DNA of 64,000 bases from Natronospirillum sp965602035 (lineage in GTDB: Bacteria; Pseudomonadota; Gammaproteobacteria; Pseudomonadales; Natronospirillaceae): the NCBI GenBank assembly GCA_965602035.1, contig OZ271919.1, forward strand, positions 496,001 through 560,000, read 5' to 3'. This document shows, piece after piece, positions 42,970-51,519 of the stretch. Below the pieces are notes generated by a model. That model was not told where the DNA came from, ran no database searches, and saw only the letters and a list, made by a program, of their open reading frames with translations. Position 1 is the first letter of the stretch; each line of letters begins with the position of its first letter. A program made the position numbers and the translations under genes.

Positions 42970-44049
42970 ATGGGACTGCGTGAATGGGTCATCGTACTGG
43001 CCCTGTTGTTTATGGTGGTGCTGGCTGCCGATGCCTGGCGTCGCGTGCGTCGGCAGAAACGCTTTCAGGGGCGGTTTACCCAGCCGAAGGGCCGGACGCC
43101 CGGCAGCAAGGTTGAGAAGCGTCGCGCAGCGGTGTCGGCGCGGCGTGTCAATGCACGTCCGGATCCGGTGGTGCCACCGAAATCGGCTGCCCGGACAACG
43201 TCGGACGACGACGTTCCCATGCTGGTTGAATCGGTGGAAACGCCCGAGCCGCACGCACCCGAGCCGCGTTCAGAAGCAACGCAGGAGCAGTATGAGTTCG
43301 ATCTGCCGGACGCCGGGCCGGCGGCGGAGCAACCGCGTGATTTCGAGGTGCCCCTGAGGGACGATGAACCCGAAACACGGCGCGACGAATCCGCAACAGA
43401 AGCAGAGGAACCTGACCATACACCGGAAGCCCCGGAAGCGGAGTTGCCGGATGACCTGTACTCCGAACCGACCGCCTTTGAACAGGAAATGGATGCCCGC
43501 GGGCCGGGATCGATAGCAACAGATCCTGACCCGGAACCGGAAGAGGAAGACGTGGATGACCCGGCGCTGGCGGCCGCCGAACAGCGCCGACTGGCCGACG
43601 GAGAGGCCGCCGAGCAACTGCAGGCGGAACCCGATGCCGTACTGGTGCTGTCGGTTATTACCGACGATGCCCCGTTCGAAGGGTCGACGCTGCTGCAGAT
43701 TCTGCTGGCCTGTGGCATGCGCTTCGGCGACATGAACATCTTCCACGCCACCGACGATCAGGGCCGCCTGCAGTACAGTGCGGCCAACGCCTTCAACCCC
43801 GGTACCTTCGACCTCGACGACATCGAACAGTTCAGCACCCGTGGCGTGACGTTTTTTCTGCAGCTTCCGTGCAGGGCCAACCCCATGGACGCCTTCGAGG
43901 CCATGGTGCAGGCGGCAACCACGTTGTCCACCTACCTGGGCGGGGAACTGCTGGATGAAAGCCGCAGTGTCATGACCAGCCAGACGTTGACGCACTACCG
44001 GGAGCGCATTCGCGATTACCAACGCAGTCAACTGGTAAACAGAGCCTGA
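42970..44049 (+). CDS. zipA: cell division protein ZipA
   Basis: FtsZ-tethering membrane protein of 359 residues. It starts at ATG 42970 with MGLREWVIVLALLFMVVLAA, the usual N-terminal anchor. A basic stretch and a long acidic, Pro/Glu-rich linker (about residues 60-215) follow, then the C-terminal FtsZ-binding domain (DAVLVLSVITDD onward, ending in LTHYRERIRDYQR). The linker is much more acidic than in E. coli. It sits between smc and ligA as in pseudomonads. Confidence 0.93.
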   Translation: MGLREWVIVLALLFMVVLAADAWRRVRRQKRFQGRFTQPKGRTPGSKVEKRRAAVSARRVNARPDPVVPPKSAARTTSDDDVPMLVESVETPEPHAPEPRSEATQEQYEFDLPDAGPAAEQPRDFEVPLRDDEPETRRDESATEAEEPDHTPEAPEAELPDDLYSEPTAFEQEMDARGPGSIATDPDPEPEEEDVDDPALAAAEQRRLADGEAAEQLQAEPDAVLVLSVITDDAPFEGSTLLQILLACGMRFGDMNIFHATDDQGRLQYSAANAFNPGTFDLDDIEQFSTRGVTFFLQLPCRANPMDAFEAMVQAATTLSTYLGGELLDESRSVMTSQTLTHYRERIRDYQRSQLVNRA

Positions 44050-44057
44050 AACCACCC

Positions 44058-46085
44058 ATGACGACAGACGCCGAACGCGCGCGCCAACTGCGCGAACAGA
44101 TTGAAGCGCACAGTTATGCCTATTATGTGCGTGATGAACCCCTGATCACTGACGCCGAATTCGATGCGCTGTTCCGCGAGCTCGAGGCTTTGGAAAGAGC
44201 GCATCCGGAGCTGGTTACAACCGACTCACCCACCCAGCGTGTCGGCGCACCGGTGCAATCCGGGCTTGCCACGGTAACGCACTCAGTACCCATGCTGTCG
44301 CTGGATAACGCGTTCTCGTCTGACGAACTGGCGGATTTTGTGCGCCGGGTCGAGGAGCGGCTGGGCCCGGAGGCCGCGGACCTGCACTGGTGCTGTGAGC
44401 CCAAGCTCGACGGCATTGCAGTCTCGCTCCTGTACGAAACAGGGCAACTGGTGCGGGCGGCAACACGCGGTGACGGGGAAACGGGCGAGGACATCACTGC
44501 CACCGTGCGCACCATTGAGTCGGTGCCGCTGCGCCTGCGCGGCGACGGCTGGCCGGAGACCCTCGAGGTGCGTGGTGAAGTCTACATGCCGCGCGATGGC
44601 TTCGTGCGAATGAACGAGGCCGCGGAAGCCGCCGGTGAAAAAACCTACATGAATCCACGGAACGCGGCGGCCGGCACTCTGCGCCAACTGGATCCGGCGG
44701 TCGCCCGCCGACGGCCGCTGGTGTTCTGCGCATACGGCTGGGGCCGTATTGACCCTGAAAGCGGCCTGCCGCGCAGCCAGTTTGATCGGCTGAACCAGTT
44801 CCATGACTGGGGCTTCCGTATCAACCCCGAGATGCAGAGGCTGACCGGTCTCGGGGCGCTTGAATCCTACTATTCTGATCTCGCGGAGCAGCGTGACCAG
44901 TTGTCCCACGAAATCGACGGTATCGTCTACAAGGTCGACGACATCGATCGTCAGGAGCGGTTGGGCTTTGTGTCGCGGGCACCGCGCTGGGCGATTGCCC
45001 GCAAGTTTCCCGCGCAGGAGGCCACAACCACTCTACGCCGGATCGAATTCCAGATCGGGCGCACCGGTGCCGTAACGCCAGTCGCGCGGCTCGAGCCGGT
45101 GCTGGTGGGCGGTGTCACGGTCAGTAATGCCACTCTGCACAACATGGATGAAATCGAGCGGCTCGACCTTCATGAAGGCGACCGGGTGGTGCTGCACCGG
45201 GCCGGTGATGTAATTCCGAAAATCCTGCACCCGCTCAGGGACCAGCGCCCGGCAGATGCCCGTCGCGTGTCACTGCCGTCGAATTGCCCGATCTGTGGCT
45301 CCCCGATCGAACGCCCGGAGGGCGAGGTCATTGCCCGCTGTACCGGGGGCGTGGCCTGCCGTGCGCAGCGCCTCGAGGCGTTGAAGCACTTCGTGTCGCG
45401 TCGCGCCATGGACATCGATGGACTGGGGGAGCGTCTGCTCAAGGTGCTGATCGAAAAGGGCTGGGTCGAGCGCTTTTCGGATCTGTATCATTTAGACCCA
45501 GTCAGGCTACTCTCGCTGGATCGAATGGGCGAGCGTTCGGTTGAGAACCTGTTGTCGGCCATCAGACAAAGCAAGACTACAACGTTGCCTCGATTTCTAT
45601 ACGCGCTGGGCATTCCAGGGGTGGGCGTGACCACGGCCAACAATCTGGCTCATCATTTCGATACCTTGAACAAGCTCAGAAAGGCTAGTCTTGAAAGCTT
45701 GTCTGAGGTGCCTGATGTTGGCCCTATTTTGGCACGCCATATCCATGATTTTTTTCGCCAAGATCAACATGTACACGAGATAGACCGGTTGCTTGAAGCC
45801 GAGGTAGACCCAAAACCAATAAGATCAGCTCAGAACCAGCCACTGGCGGGTCAGACCTGGGTGGTGACCGGCAAACTGGAATCGGCCACCCGGGATGAAG
45901 TCAAAGAGCAGCTCGAAGGTCTGGGCGCCCGCGTATCCGGCAGCGTCAGCGGCAAGACCACCTGCGTGATCGCCGGGCCCGGTGCGGGCAGCAAGCTGAC
46001 CAAAGCCGAACAGCTCGGCGTACCGGTGATCGACGAAGCCGGGTGGCAAGCCCGGCTGGCGGAACTGACCGGAGATGATTCATGA
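44058..46085 (+). CDS. ligA: NAD-dependent DNA ligase LigA
   Basis: Seals nicks in replication and repair using NAD. The 675-residue protein is full length: adenylation domain with the AMP-accepting K116 in CEPKLDGIAVSLL, OB fold, a four-cysteine zinc finger (CPICGSPIER then CTGGVACRAQR), helix-hairpin-helix domain and C-terminal BRCT domain (QPLAGQTWVVTGKLE onward). The nucleotide sequence for residues about 476-592 is distinctly richer in A and T, with different codon choices from the rest of the gene, suggesting a recombined segment. The protein itself looks intact. It overlaps the next small gene by four bases. Confidence 0.96.
   Translation: MTTDAERARQLREQIEAHSYAYYVRDEPLITDAEFDALFRELEALERAHPELVTTDSPTQRVGAPVQSGLATVTHSVPMLSLDNAFSSDELADFVRRVEERLGPEAADLHWCCEPKLDGIAVSLLYETGQLVRAATRGDGETGEDITATVRTIESVPLRLRGDGWPETLEVRGEVYMPRDGFVRMNEAAEAAGEKTYMNPRNAAAGTLRQLDPAVARRRPLVFCAYGWGRIDPESGLPRSQFDRLNQFHDWGFRINPEMQRLTGLGALESYYSDLAEQRDQLSHEIDGIVYKVDDIDRQERLGFVSRAPRWAIARKFPAQEATTTLRRIEFQIGRTGAVTPVARLEPVLVGGVTVSNATLHNMDEIERLDLHEGDRVVLHRAGDVIPKILHPLRDQRPADARRVSLPSNCPICGSPIERPEGEVIARCTGGVACRAQRLEALKHFVSRRAMDIDGLGERLLKVLIEKGWVERFSDLYHLDPVRLLSLDRMGERSVENLLSAIRQSKTTTLPRFLYALGIPGVGVTTANNLAHHFDTLNKLRKASLESLSEVPDVGPILARHIHDFFRQDQHVHEIDRLLEAEVDPKPIRSAQNQPLAGQTWVVTGKLESATRDEVKEQLEGLGARVSGSVSGKTTCVIAGPGAGSKLTKAEQLGVPVIDEAGWQARLAELTGDDS
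45484..45835. other. low-GC mosaic segment inside ligA
   Basis: Hand counts in 60-base lines give 45, 62, 45, 43 and 50% GC across 45541-45840 (about 49% overall). The line 45421-45480 is 62% and the line 45841-45900 is 65%. Codon choice changes too (TTG, CTT, CAT, GAT, ATA and AAA become common). The segment covers the helix-hairpin-helix domain and stops where the BRCT domain begins. Confidence 0.7.
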
Positions 46086-46330
46086 CCGATGCTGAACCGG
46101 TGGTGATTCCGTGGCAGCACCTGTCGGCCGAGGCACTGCGCAATCTGGTACGCAGTTGCATCGAGGCCGAAGTCGGTGACAGCAATGTCAGCGCGTTTGA
46201 TTCAGAAGCAGAACTGACTAGACTGCTGGAGGCAGTTCGGCGCAGTGAATGGATACCGGTATTTGATCCCGCAACCGAAACCACCGCCCTGCGGCATCGG
46301 GATTCGTTGCCGCCCGAACTTCTGCGATAA
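46082..46330 (+). CDS. YheU-like small protein (UPF0270-like)
   Basis: 82-residue soluble protein. The first half, VVIPWQHLSAEALRNLVRSC, matches the start of YheU/UPF0270 proteins (IPWQxLSxExLxNLIxSF). The middle ESEAELTRLLEAVRR-like helix fits the family less closely, and the extra C-terminal residues differ. Function of the family is unknown. It overlaps ligA by four bases (ATGA) and is probably in the same transcript. Confidence 0.6.
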   Translation: MTDAEPVVIPWQHLSAEALRNLVRSCIEAEVGDSNVSAFDSEAELTRLLEAVRRSEWIPVFDPATETTALRHRDSLPPELLR

Positions 46331-46367
46331 CGGTTGATCGTTATGCTCAATTTTCAATGAGGCGATT

Positions 46368-46871
46368 ATGACAGCGACACTCTGGTGGCTCATGGCCGCC
46401 GGCCTGGCAGTCATTGCCGTACTGGCCGGCTACGCAATCTGGCTGTTGTTGCGGTTGCGCCGGCAGCGCCGCATGCAGGCTGCCACGGAAACGCGTTACG
46501 CGCAGAAAAAGGCCGAGCATGAAGACTATCTGATCGACAGTATCCGCATTATTGCGCGCAGCATGGTGCAGGACGATCTGGATATCTCCGAAGGGGCCAT
46601 TCGCCTGAAATTCCTGCTCGATGGCCTGGGGTTGCCGGACGACGAACGCAGCCGCTTTGACTCGTTTGACCAGCTTTACCATCAGATCAAACATCTGGAT
46701 ACGCACGAAGCCCGGCAGAACCTGACACCCAAAGAGCGCTTTCGTCAGGACAAGATCCGTATCCAGCAGGAAGAGAACCACCGCGATGGTGTGATCACGG
46801 CGGCGACCACACTGGTCAGTTATGAATTCACCGACTACGGCAGCGCGGCGCGCCCCACTGCGGCGGAATGA
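46368..46871 (+). CDS. DUF2489 family membrane-anchored protein
   Basis: 167-residue protein with one N-terminal helix (LMAAGLAVIAVLAGYAIWLLL), a basic stop-transfer region and a helical cytoplasmic domain. The pattern IRIIARSMVQDDLDISEGAIRLKFLLD, split here by the conserved SEGxIRLKxLLD core, together with LYHQIKHLDTHEARQNLTPKER points to DUF2489, a gammaproteobacterial family of unknown role. It converges on rdgC with a 10-base gap. Confidence 0.75.
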   Translation: MTATLWWLMAAGLAVIAVLAGYAIWLLLRLRRQRRMQAATETRYAQKKAEHEDYLIDSIRIIARSMVQDDLDISEGAIRLKFLLDGLGLPDDERSRFDSFDQLYHQIKHLDTHEARQNLTPKERFRQDKIRIQQEENHRDGVITAATTLVSYEFTDYGSAARPTAAE

Positions 46872-46881
46872 GCACGCCGTG

Positions 46882-47781
46882 TCAGGCGTCGCGGATACCA
46901 GCGGTGTCCAGGTGCCAGTCTGCGAAGCCGGCGAGGGCGCCTACCTGCAAATGAGCCACAGCACTCCACTCGGCGGCCGGAGAATCATCACCTTCCTCGC
47001 CGGCCTGTGCCTGCAGGTCGTCAGAGAAGGTGAGCCCTTTCAGCACTGACTTGTCATCTATCCGGGCAGTAAACTGGTCGTCCCAGGCTACCTGAACCTG
47101 CTGCGGTCGGTAGTCGGCCTCCAGAAGCTGGCGCACTTCGGTACTATCGGGTGGCACGCGTTTCAGCCGCACCGTGGCGTCTTCGTCCGGGTGGACCAGT
47201 ACCAGCTCGTCAAGCAGGGCGATGCCCTCCGGAAAGGCCTGGCCGGTCAGCCAGCCCGTCCACACCGGTTCCGGCCGGGTGAGGCTGCCGAGTGGCAGAA
47301 TCGGTAGCTTTCCCAGCGTATCGCGAAGCATGCCGGTGATGTCGTCCGCACGGGTCGCGCTGCCGGCTTCGACCATGAGCCAGCCGCTCGGGCGGTGCAG
47401 AAACACCCCATGGGCCTGATTGCGCGTAAACGCCCGGGGCAACAGTTCCAGACGCAGGTTTTCCTTGATGTCCCGGCGTTCATTGCGGCTTACCCGCCGG
47501 TCTTCACGGGCCTGCAGTTCGTCCGCTCGCTCTCGGCTCAGCTCGTTGAGCACGCTGGCGGGAAGCAGCCGCTCCTGACGCTGCACCCGCCAGGCCATGA
47601 CATCGCCGGAAACGTAGGCCAGTGCCGTGTCACCGGGCACCGGTGGCACCAGCCCGAGGCTGACCGGCTGTGTCGGCAGGCAATCGCTGAAATGCGCTTC
47701 CTCGGGCAACGACGCTTGTGCCAGCTCATCAATCCATGCACGATCCGTGATCTGGTACAGAAAGCAGTTCTTGATCCACAC
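46882..47781 (-). CDS. rdgC: recombination-associated protein RdgC
   Basis: Ring-shaped DNA-binding protein that restrains RecA. The 299-residue product from GTG 47781 begins VWIKNCFLYQITD, matching the WFKNLxxYRL start of RdgC. GGAG lies nine bases upstream. Conserved segments include GLVPPV, RQERLLPASVLNEL, LELLPRAFTRNQA and GWLMVEAGSATRADD. A longer frame to 47841 would run into the divergent rhombosortase gene. Only 20 bases separate the two start codons, so its promoter must lie within the neighbouring coding sequence. Confidence 0.92.
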   Translation of the reverse strand: MWIKNCFLYQITDRAWIDELAQASLPEEAHFSDCLPTQPVSLGLVPPVPGDTALAYVSGDVMAWRVQRQERLLPASVLNELSRERADELQAREDRRVSRNERRDIKENLRLELLPRAFTRNQAHGVFLHRPSGWLMVEAGSATRADDITGMLRDTLGKLPILPLGSLTRPEPVWTGWLTGQAFPEGIALLDELVLVHPDEDATVRLKRVPPDSTEVRQLLEADYRPQQVQVAWDDQFTARIDDKSVLKGLTFSDDLQAQAGEEGDDSPAAEWSAVAHLQVGALAGFADWHLDTAGIRDA

Positions 47782-47801
47782 AGCAGGTGTCTCCGTTAGC
47801 A

Positions 47802-48410
47802 ATGAGTGCGGCTTTGTATAGTATTTCGGCCTTGAGCTCAACCGGGCGCGCCTGGATCACGCCGCTGGTTCTGCTGGCGCTCTGTGTGCCCGGATATCTG
47901 TTCCTGGACGCCTGGGCGCTGAATCGCTCGCTCATCGACGAGGAGCGGCAGTGGTGGCTGGTACTGTCCGGGCATTTCGCACACATCAGCCTGCCGCATA
48001 TGCTGGCCAATCAGGTGGGCATCGTGATTGCTGCACTGGTGGCACCGGCCTGGATGAATCGCGCCGGCGGGCTGTTTCTGGCCGCCTATCTTGTGGTGGG
48101 GCTGGGGCTCGCCATCTATGTAGCTGTGCCCGATGTGCAGCGCTACGTCGGTTTTTCCGGCGTTGCCCACGGGTGGCTGATGGTGGCCTTTTATCTGTCG
48201 CCCTGGCTGCCGGTCTGGTTACGGATCGGTGTCGCGCTTGCCATTACCGCGAAAATTGTCTTCGAACACAGTCTTGCGTTTGATATCGCCCAGTGGCATG
48301 GCTTCTATAACGCCGCCCCGGTGCTGACGGAAGCGCATCTGTATGGCGGCATTCTGGCGATGCCGGCCATATTGCTGCATCTGGTCGGCAGTCATGGCGA
48401 TCAGCCCTGA
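47802..48410 (+). CDS. rhombosortase (rhomboid-family intramembrane serine protease)
   Basis: 202-residue membrane protein with about six hydrophobic segments. The rhomboid catalytic pair is visible: Ser119 in YVGFSGVAHGW and His179 in LTEAHLYGG. The SGHFAHISLPHMLANQ segment near residue 56 is the rhombosortase version of the rhomboid N-terminal motif. Rhombosortases process proteins with a C-terminal GlyGly-CTERM tail. No such substrate is encoded in this window. The start is ATG 47802, or an in-frame GTG at 47787. It is divergent from rdgC by 20 bases and overlaps the convergent LysR gene by 10 bases. Confidence 0.82.
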   Translation: MSAALYSISALSSTGRAWITPLVLLALCVPGYLFLDAWALNRSLIDEERQWWLVLSGHFAHISLPHMLANQVGIVIAALVAPAWMNRAGGLFLAAYLVVGLGLAIYVAVPDVQRYVGFSGVAHGWLMVAFYLSPWLPVWLRIGVALAITAKIVFEHSLAFDIAQWHGFYNAAPVLTEAHLYGGILAMPAILLHLVGSHGDQP

Positions 48411-49279
48411 TCCATCGAGGCGCTCAGCCGGTCGAGAAAGGCGGCCGCCGCATTGGACAGCGTGCGATGACGCAGCCGGATCACCCCGAGATGCCGCTCT
48501 ACCGGCTCGCCAGGCAATGGTAACGCCACGAGCTGGTGGTCTAGCATGCCGGTCGGCAGCGCGCTCCAGCCCAGTCCTACTGACACCATCATCTTGATGG
48601 TTTCCAGATAGTTCACGGGCAGTGCGGTCGTCAGCGGTAATTCCTCCCGGTCGAAGGCCTCCCGGATCAATTGATAGGTGTACGACCGCGGGTGGGGCAG
48701 AATCGCCGGCGTGTCCGTGAGGTCCGCGAGTGTGAGTGATGCCCGTTGTGCCAGCGGGTGATCCCGCCCCGCCACAAATACGAGCGGTTCGCGCCACAGG
48801 GGGGTTGTCATAATGCGGTTATCGGTGTCGCCGGTCAGGGTGACAAAGGCAAACTCCACGTCGCGGTCCAGCACCGCGTCGTAGGCAAGCTCCGACTCCT
48901 GGAAATGGATGTCGAGCGCCACCTCGGGGTGCAGCGCGGTAAAGTCACGCAGCAGCCCCGGCAAACGATGCAGCCCTATATGATGGCTGGTGGCAAAGCT
49001 GAGCGGCCCGGACACCTGCTGGTGCAGGTTGTGCATCATGCGCGTGGTGTTCTCAACTTCCGCGAGTATCCTCCGGGCCTGCGGCAGCAGCATCTCGCCG
49101 GCTGCCGTCAGGTGAACCTGACGCCCGGCGCGATCAAGCAGCCGGCAGTCGAGGCGTTCTTCCAGGGCGTGCAGTCGCTTGGTGATGGCAGGCTGGGTAA
49201 GGAACAACGATTTGGCCGCCCCGGAAAAACTGCCCAGTGTCGCAATGGCCACGAAGGCCCGCAGGTTCTGAATGTCCAT
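48401..49279 (-). CDS. LysR-type transcriptional regulator divergent from leuC
   Basis: 292-residue LysR-family protein with an N-terminal helix-turn-helix (LFLTQPAITKRLHALEERL) and a C-terminal effector domain. Its start is 130 bases from the leuC start on the opposite strand, the usual arrangement for an LTTR controlling its neighbour. Regulation of leuCDB is therefore likely but inferred. A similar LTTR-leuC pairing occurs in pseudomonads. The 3' end overlaps the rhombosortase gene by 10 bases. Confidence 0.85.
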   Translation of the reverse strand: MDIQNLRAFVAIATLGSFSGAAKSLFLTQPAITKRLHALEERLDCRLLDRAGRQVHLTAAGEMLLPQARRILAEVENTTRMMHNLHQQVSGPLSFATSHHIGLHRLPGLLRDFTALHPEVALDIHFQESELAYDAVLDRDVEFAFVTLTGDTDNRIMTTPLWREPLVFVAGRDHPLAQRASLTLADLTDTPAILPHPRSYTYQLIREAFDREELPLTTALPVNYLETIKMMVSVGLGWSALPTGMLDHQLVALPLPGEPVERHLGVIRLRHRTLSNAAAAFLDRLSASMDQG

Positions 49280-49297
49280 ACTGAGGCTCTGACTTAA

Positions 49298-49362
49298 CTA
49301 TTCCGGATAGTAATCAATTATATTATAAATATGAATTTGTTTTATCCAAACAGGCTGGATAG
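49298..49362. promoter_or_regulatory. AT-rich regulatory region between the LysR gene and leuC
   Basis: The stretch around 49311-49345 is the most AT-rich sequence in the window. Two related dyads flank it: CTATTCCGGATAG at 49298-49310 and TATCC-N9-GGATAG at 49343-49362. ATAGTAATCAATTATAT at 49307-49323 contains a T-N11-A pattern as expected for LysR-type binding. These are candidates for the LysR protein's sites. Exact promoters are not assigned. Confidence 0.4.
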
Positions 49363-49409
49363 AATTTGTGCTCATCGGACATGGGCCGGACCAACAGAAG
49401 AGGTGTCAT

Positions 49410-50834
49410 ATGCCGGGTAAAACACTGTACGACAAATTATGGGAGGCGCATCTCGTTGACCAGCGCGATGACGGCAGCGCTTTGCTCTACATCGATCGGC
49501 AACTGCTGCACGAGGTAACCTCACCCCAGGCGTTCGAGGGCCTGAAGCTGGCGGGTCGCAAGCCGTGGCGTATCGGTGCCAACCTGGCCACGCCCGACCA
49601 CAATGTGCCGACCACGGTGGACGAGCGGAAATCCGGCATCGCCGGCATCATGGACCCCGTGTCCCGCATTCAGGTGCAGACGCTCGACGACAATTGTGCC
49701 TGGACCGGCATCACTGAATTTGCCATGGGGGATGAGCGCCAGGGCATTGTTCACGTGATGGGGCCGGAGCAGGGGGCCACACAACCCGGTATGACCATCG
49801 TCTGCGGCGACTCGCACACCTCGACCCATGGCGCGTTCGGTGCACTGGCCATGGGCATCGGTACCTCGGAAGTTGAACACGTGCTGGCCACCCAGACCCT
49901 GATTCAGAAGAAACTGAAGAACATGCAGGTCCGGGTCGAAGGCAAGCTGGGCGCCGGCGTTACTGCCAAGGACGTGGTGCTCCATATCATCAGTGTTATC
50001 GGCACCGCCGGCGGCACCGGGCACGCGATCGAATTCGCGGGCAGTGCGATTCAGTCACTGTCGATGGAAGGCCGCATGACGGTGTGCAACATGGCCATCG
50101 AGGCCGGCGCACGGGCCGGTATGATTGCCGTGGATGACACCACGATTCAGTACTTCCACGGCCGTCCGATGGCGCCCAAGGGCGACTTGTGGGATCGCGC
50201 CGTGGACGCCTGGCGTGATCTGGTGAGTGATCCGGACGCTGAATTTGACCGCGTGGTTGAAATCGATGCGGCTGACATCGAACCGCAGGTTTCCTGGGGC
50301 ACATCCCCGGAAATGGTCACAGGCGTGCGCGGTCATGTGCCGTCCATGAGTGACTTCACCGACGAGACCAAACAGCGCGGACTGGCCCGTGCCCTCGAGT
50401 ACATGGGGTTACGTGAGGGCCAGGCACTGACCGATATACCGCTCGACCGCGTGTTTATCGGGTCCTGTACCAACTCGCGCATCGAAGACCTGCGCGCGGC
50501 GGCCGCCGTGGTCAAGGGCAAGAAGGTCTCGGGCTCACTCAAGCAGGCGCTGGTGGTGCCGGGATCCGGGCAGGTGAAGAAACAGGCCGAAGCCGAGGGG
50601 CTGGACCGGGTATTTACCGAGGCTGGCTTTGAGTGGCGTGAGCCCGGGTGCTCGATGTGTCTGGCCATGAACGCCGACAAGCTCGGGCAGGGCGAGCACT
50701 GTGCGTCGACCTCAAACCGCAACTTTGAGGGCCGTCAGGGTTTCGGGGGCCGGACGCACCTGGTCAGCCCCGCCATGGCCGCGGCGGCCGCCGTGGCGGG
50801 TCATTTTGTCGATATTCGTGACTGGGGGAACTGA
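49410..50834 (+). CDS. leuC: 3-isopropylmalate dehydratase large subunit
   Basis: Aconitase-family [4Fe-4S] enzyme subunit that, with LeuD, isomerises 2- to 3-isopropylmalate in leucine synthesis. The start at ATG 49410 gives MPGKTLYDKLWEAHLV and 474 residues, as usual. Cluster cysteines are C353 (GSCTNSRIEDLR) and C414/C417 (GCSMCLAMN). The substrate-site segments VCGDSHTSTHGAFG and TPDHNVPT are present. First gene of leuC-leuD-leuB. leuD starts two bases after its stop codon. Confidence 0.96.
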   Translation: MPGKTLYDKLWEAHLVDQRDDGSALLYIDRQLLHEVTSPQAFEGLKLAGRKPWRIGANLATPDHNVPTTVDERKSGIAGIMDPVSRIQVQTLDDNCAWTGITEFAMGDERQGIVHVMGPEQGATQPGMTIVCGDSHTSTHGAFGALAMGIGTSEVEHVLATQTLIQKKLKNMQVRVEGKLGAGVTAKDVVLHIISVIGTAGGTGHAIEFAGSAIQSLSMEGRMTVCNMAIEAGARAGMIAVDDTTIQYFHGRPMAPKGDLWDRAVDAWRDLVSDPDAEFDRVVEIDAADIEPQVSWGTSPEMVTGVRGHVPSMSDFTDETKQRGLARALEYMGLREGQALTDIPLDRVFIGSCTNSRIEDLRAAAAVVKGKKVSGSLKQALVVPGSGQVKKQAEAEGLDRVFTEAGFEWREPGCSMCLAMNADKLGQGEHCASTSNRNFEGRQGFGGRTHLVSPAMAAAAAVAGHFVDIRDWGN

Positions 50835-50836
50835 TC

Positions 50837-51472
50837 ATGCAGGCTTTGACGGTACACACCGGGGTAGTGGCGCCCATGGATCGCGCCAATGTGGATACAG
50901 ACATGATCATCCCCAAGCAGTTTCTGAAATCGATCAAACGGTCGGGTTTCGGGCCCAATCTGTTCGACGAGCTGCGGTATCTGGATGAAGGCGCGCCGGA
51001 TCAGGACAACAGCCAGCGGCCGCTCAACCCGGATTTCCCGCTGAATCACGCACGCTACCGCAACGCCAGTGTATTGCTCACGCGCGAAAACTTCGGCTGC
51101 GGGTCCAGCCGCGAACACGCGCCCTGGGCCCTTGAAGATGCGGGCTACCGGGTGATTTTGGCACCGAGTTACGCGGATATTTTCTACAACAACTGTTTCA
51201 AGAACGGCATCCTGCCGGTGGTATTGCCGGCGGATGTGGTCGACGAGCTGTTCCGGGACCTCTACGCACAGGAAGGCTTCAGCCTGACGGCGGATCTTGA
51301 GCAACAGGAAGTGCGCACCGAAGATGGTCGAAGCTGGTCCTTTGAAGTGGACGGTTTCCGGCGTCATTCCCTGTTGAACGGGCTTGACGATATCGGCATG
51401 ACACTTGAACACGCCGATGCCATTCGCGCCTATGAAGAAAAGCGTGCACAGGAAGCCCCCTGGCTGTTCTGA
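50837..51472 (+). CDS. leuD: 3-isopropylmalate dehydratase small subunit
   Basis: 211-residue swivel domain partner of LeuC. MDRANVDTDMIIPKQFLKSI and NFGCGSSREHAPWAL are the diagnostic segments. The ATG at 50837 lies almost directly after leuC, so translation is coupled. leuB follows after 47 bases. Confidence 0.96.
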   Translation: MQALTVHTGVVAPMDRANVDTDMIIPKQFLKSIKRSGFGPNLFDELRYLDEGAPDQDNSQRPLNPDFPLNHARYRNASVLLTRENFGCGSSREHAPWALEDAGYRVILAPSYADIFYNNCFKNGILPVVLPADVVDELFRDLYAQEGFSLTADLEQQEVRTEDGRSWSFEVDGFRRHSLLNGLDDIGMTLEHADAIRAYEEKRAQEAPWLF

Positions 51473-51519
51473 GTCACAGGCGGCGATGCCGATAATTGAA
51501 CAAAGGACACAACAGCATT

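Noticed and set aside
43000..44049. Acidic linker of ZipA as a fused foreign domain
   Set aside because: Acidic, Pro-rich linkers are normal in ZipA, and both the anchor and the C-terminal domain are in place.
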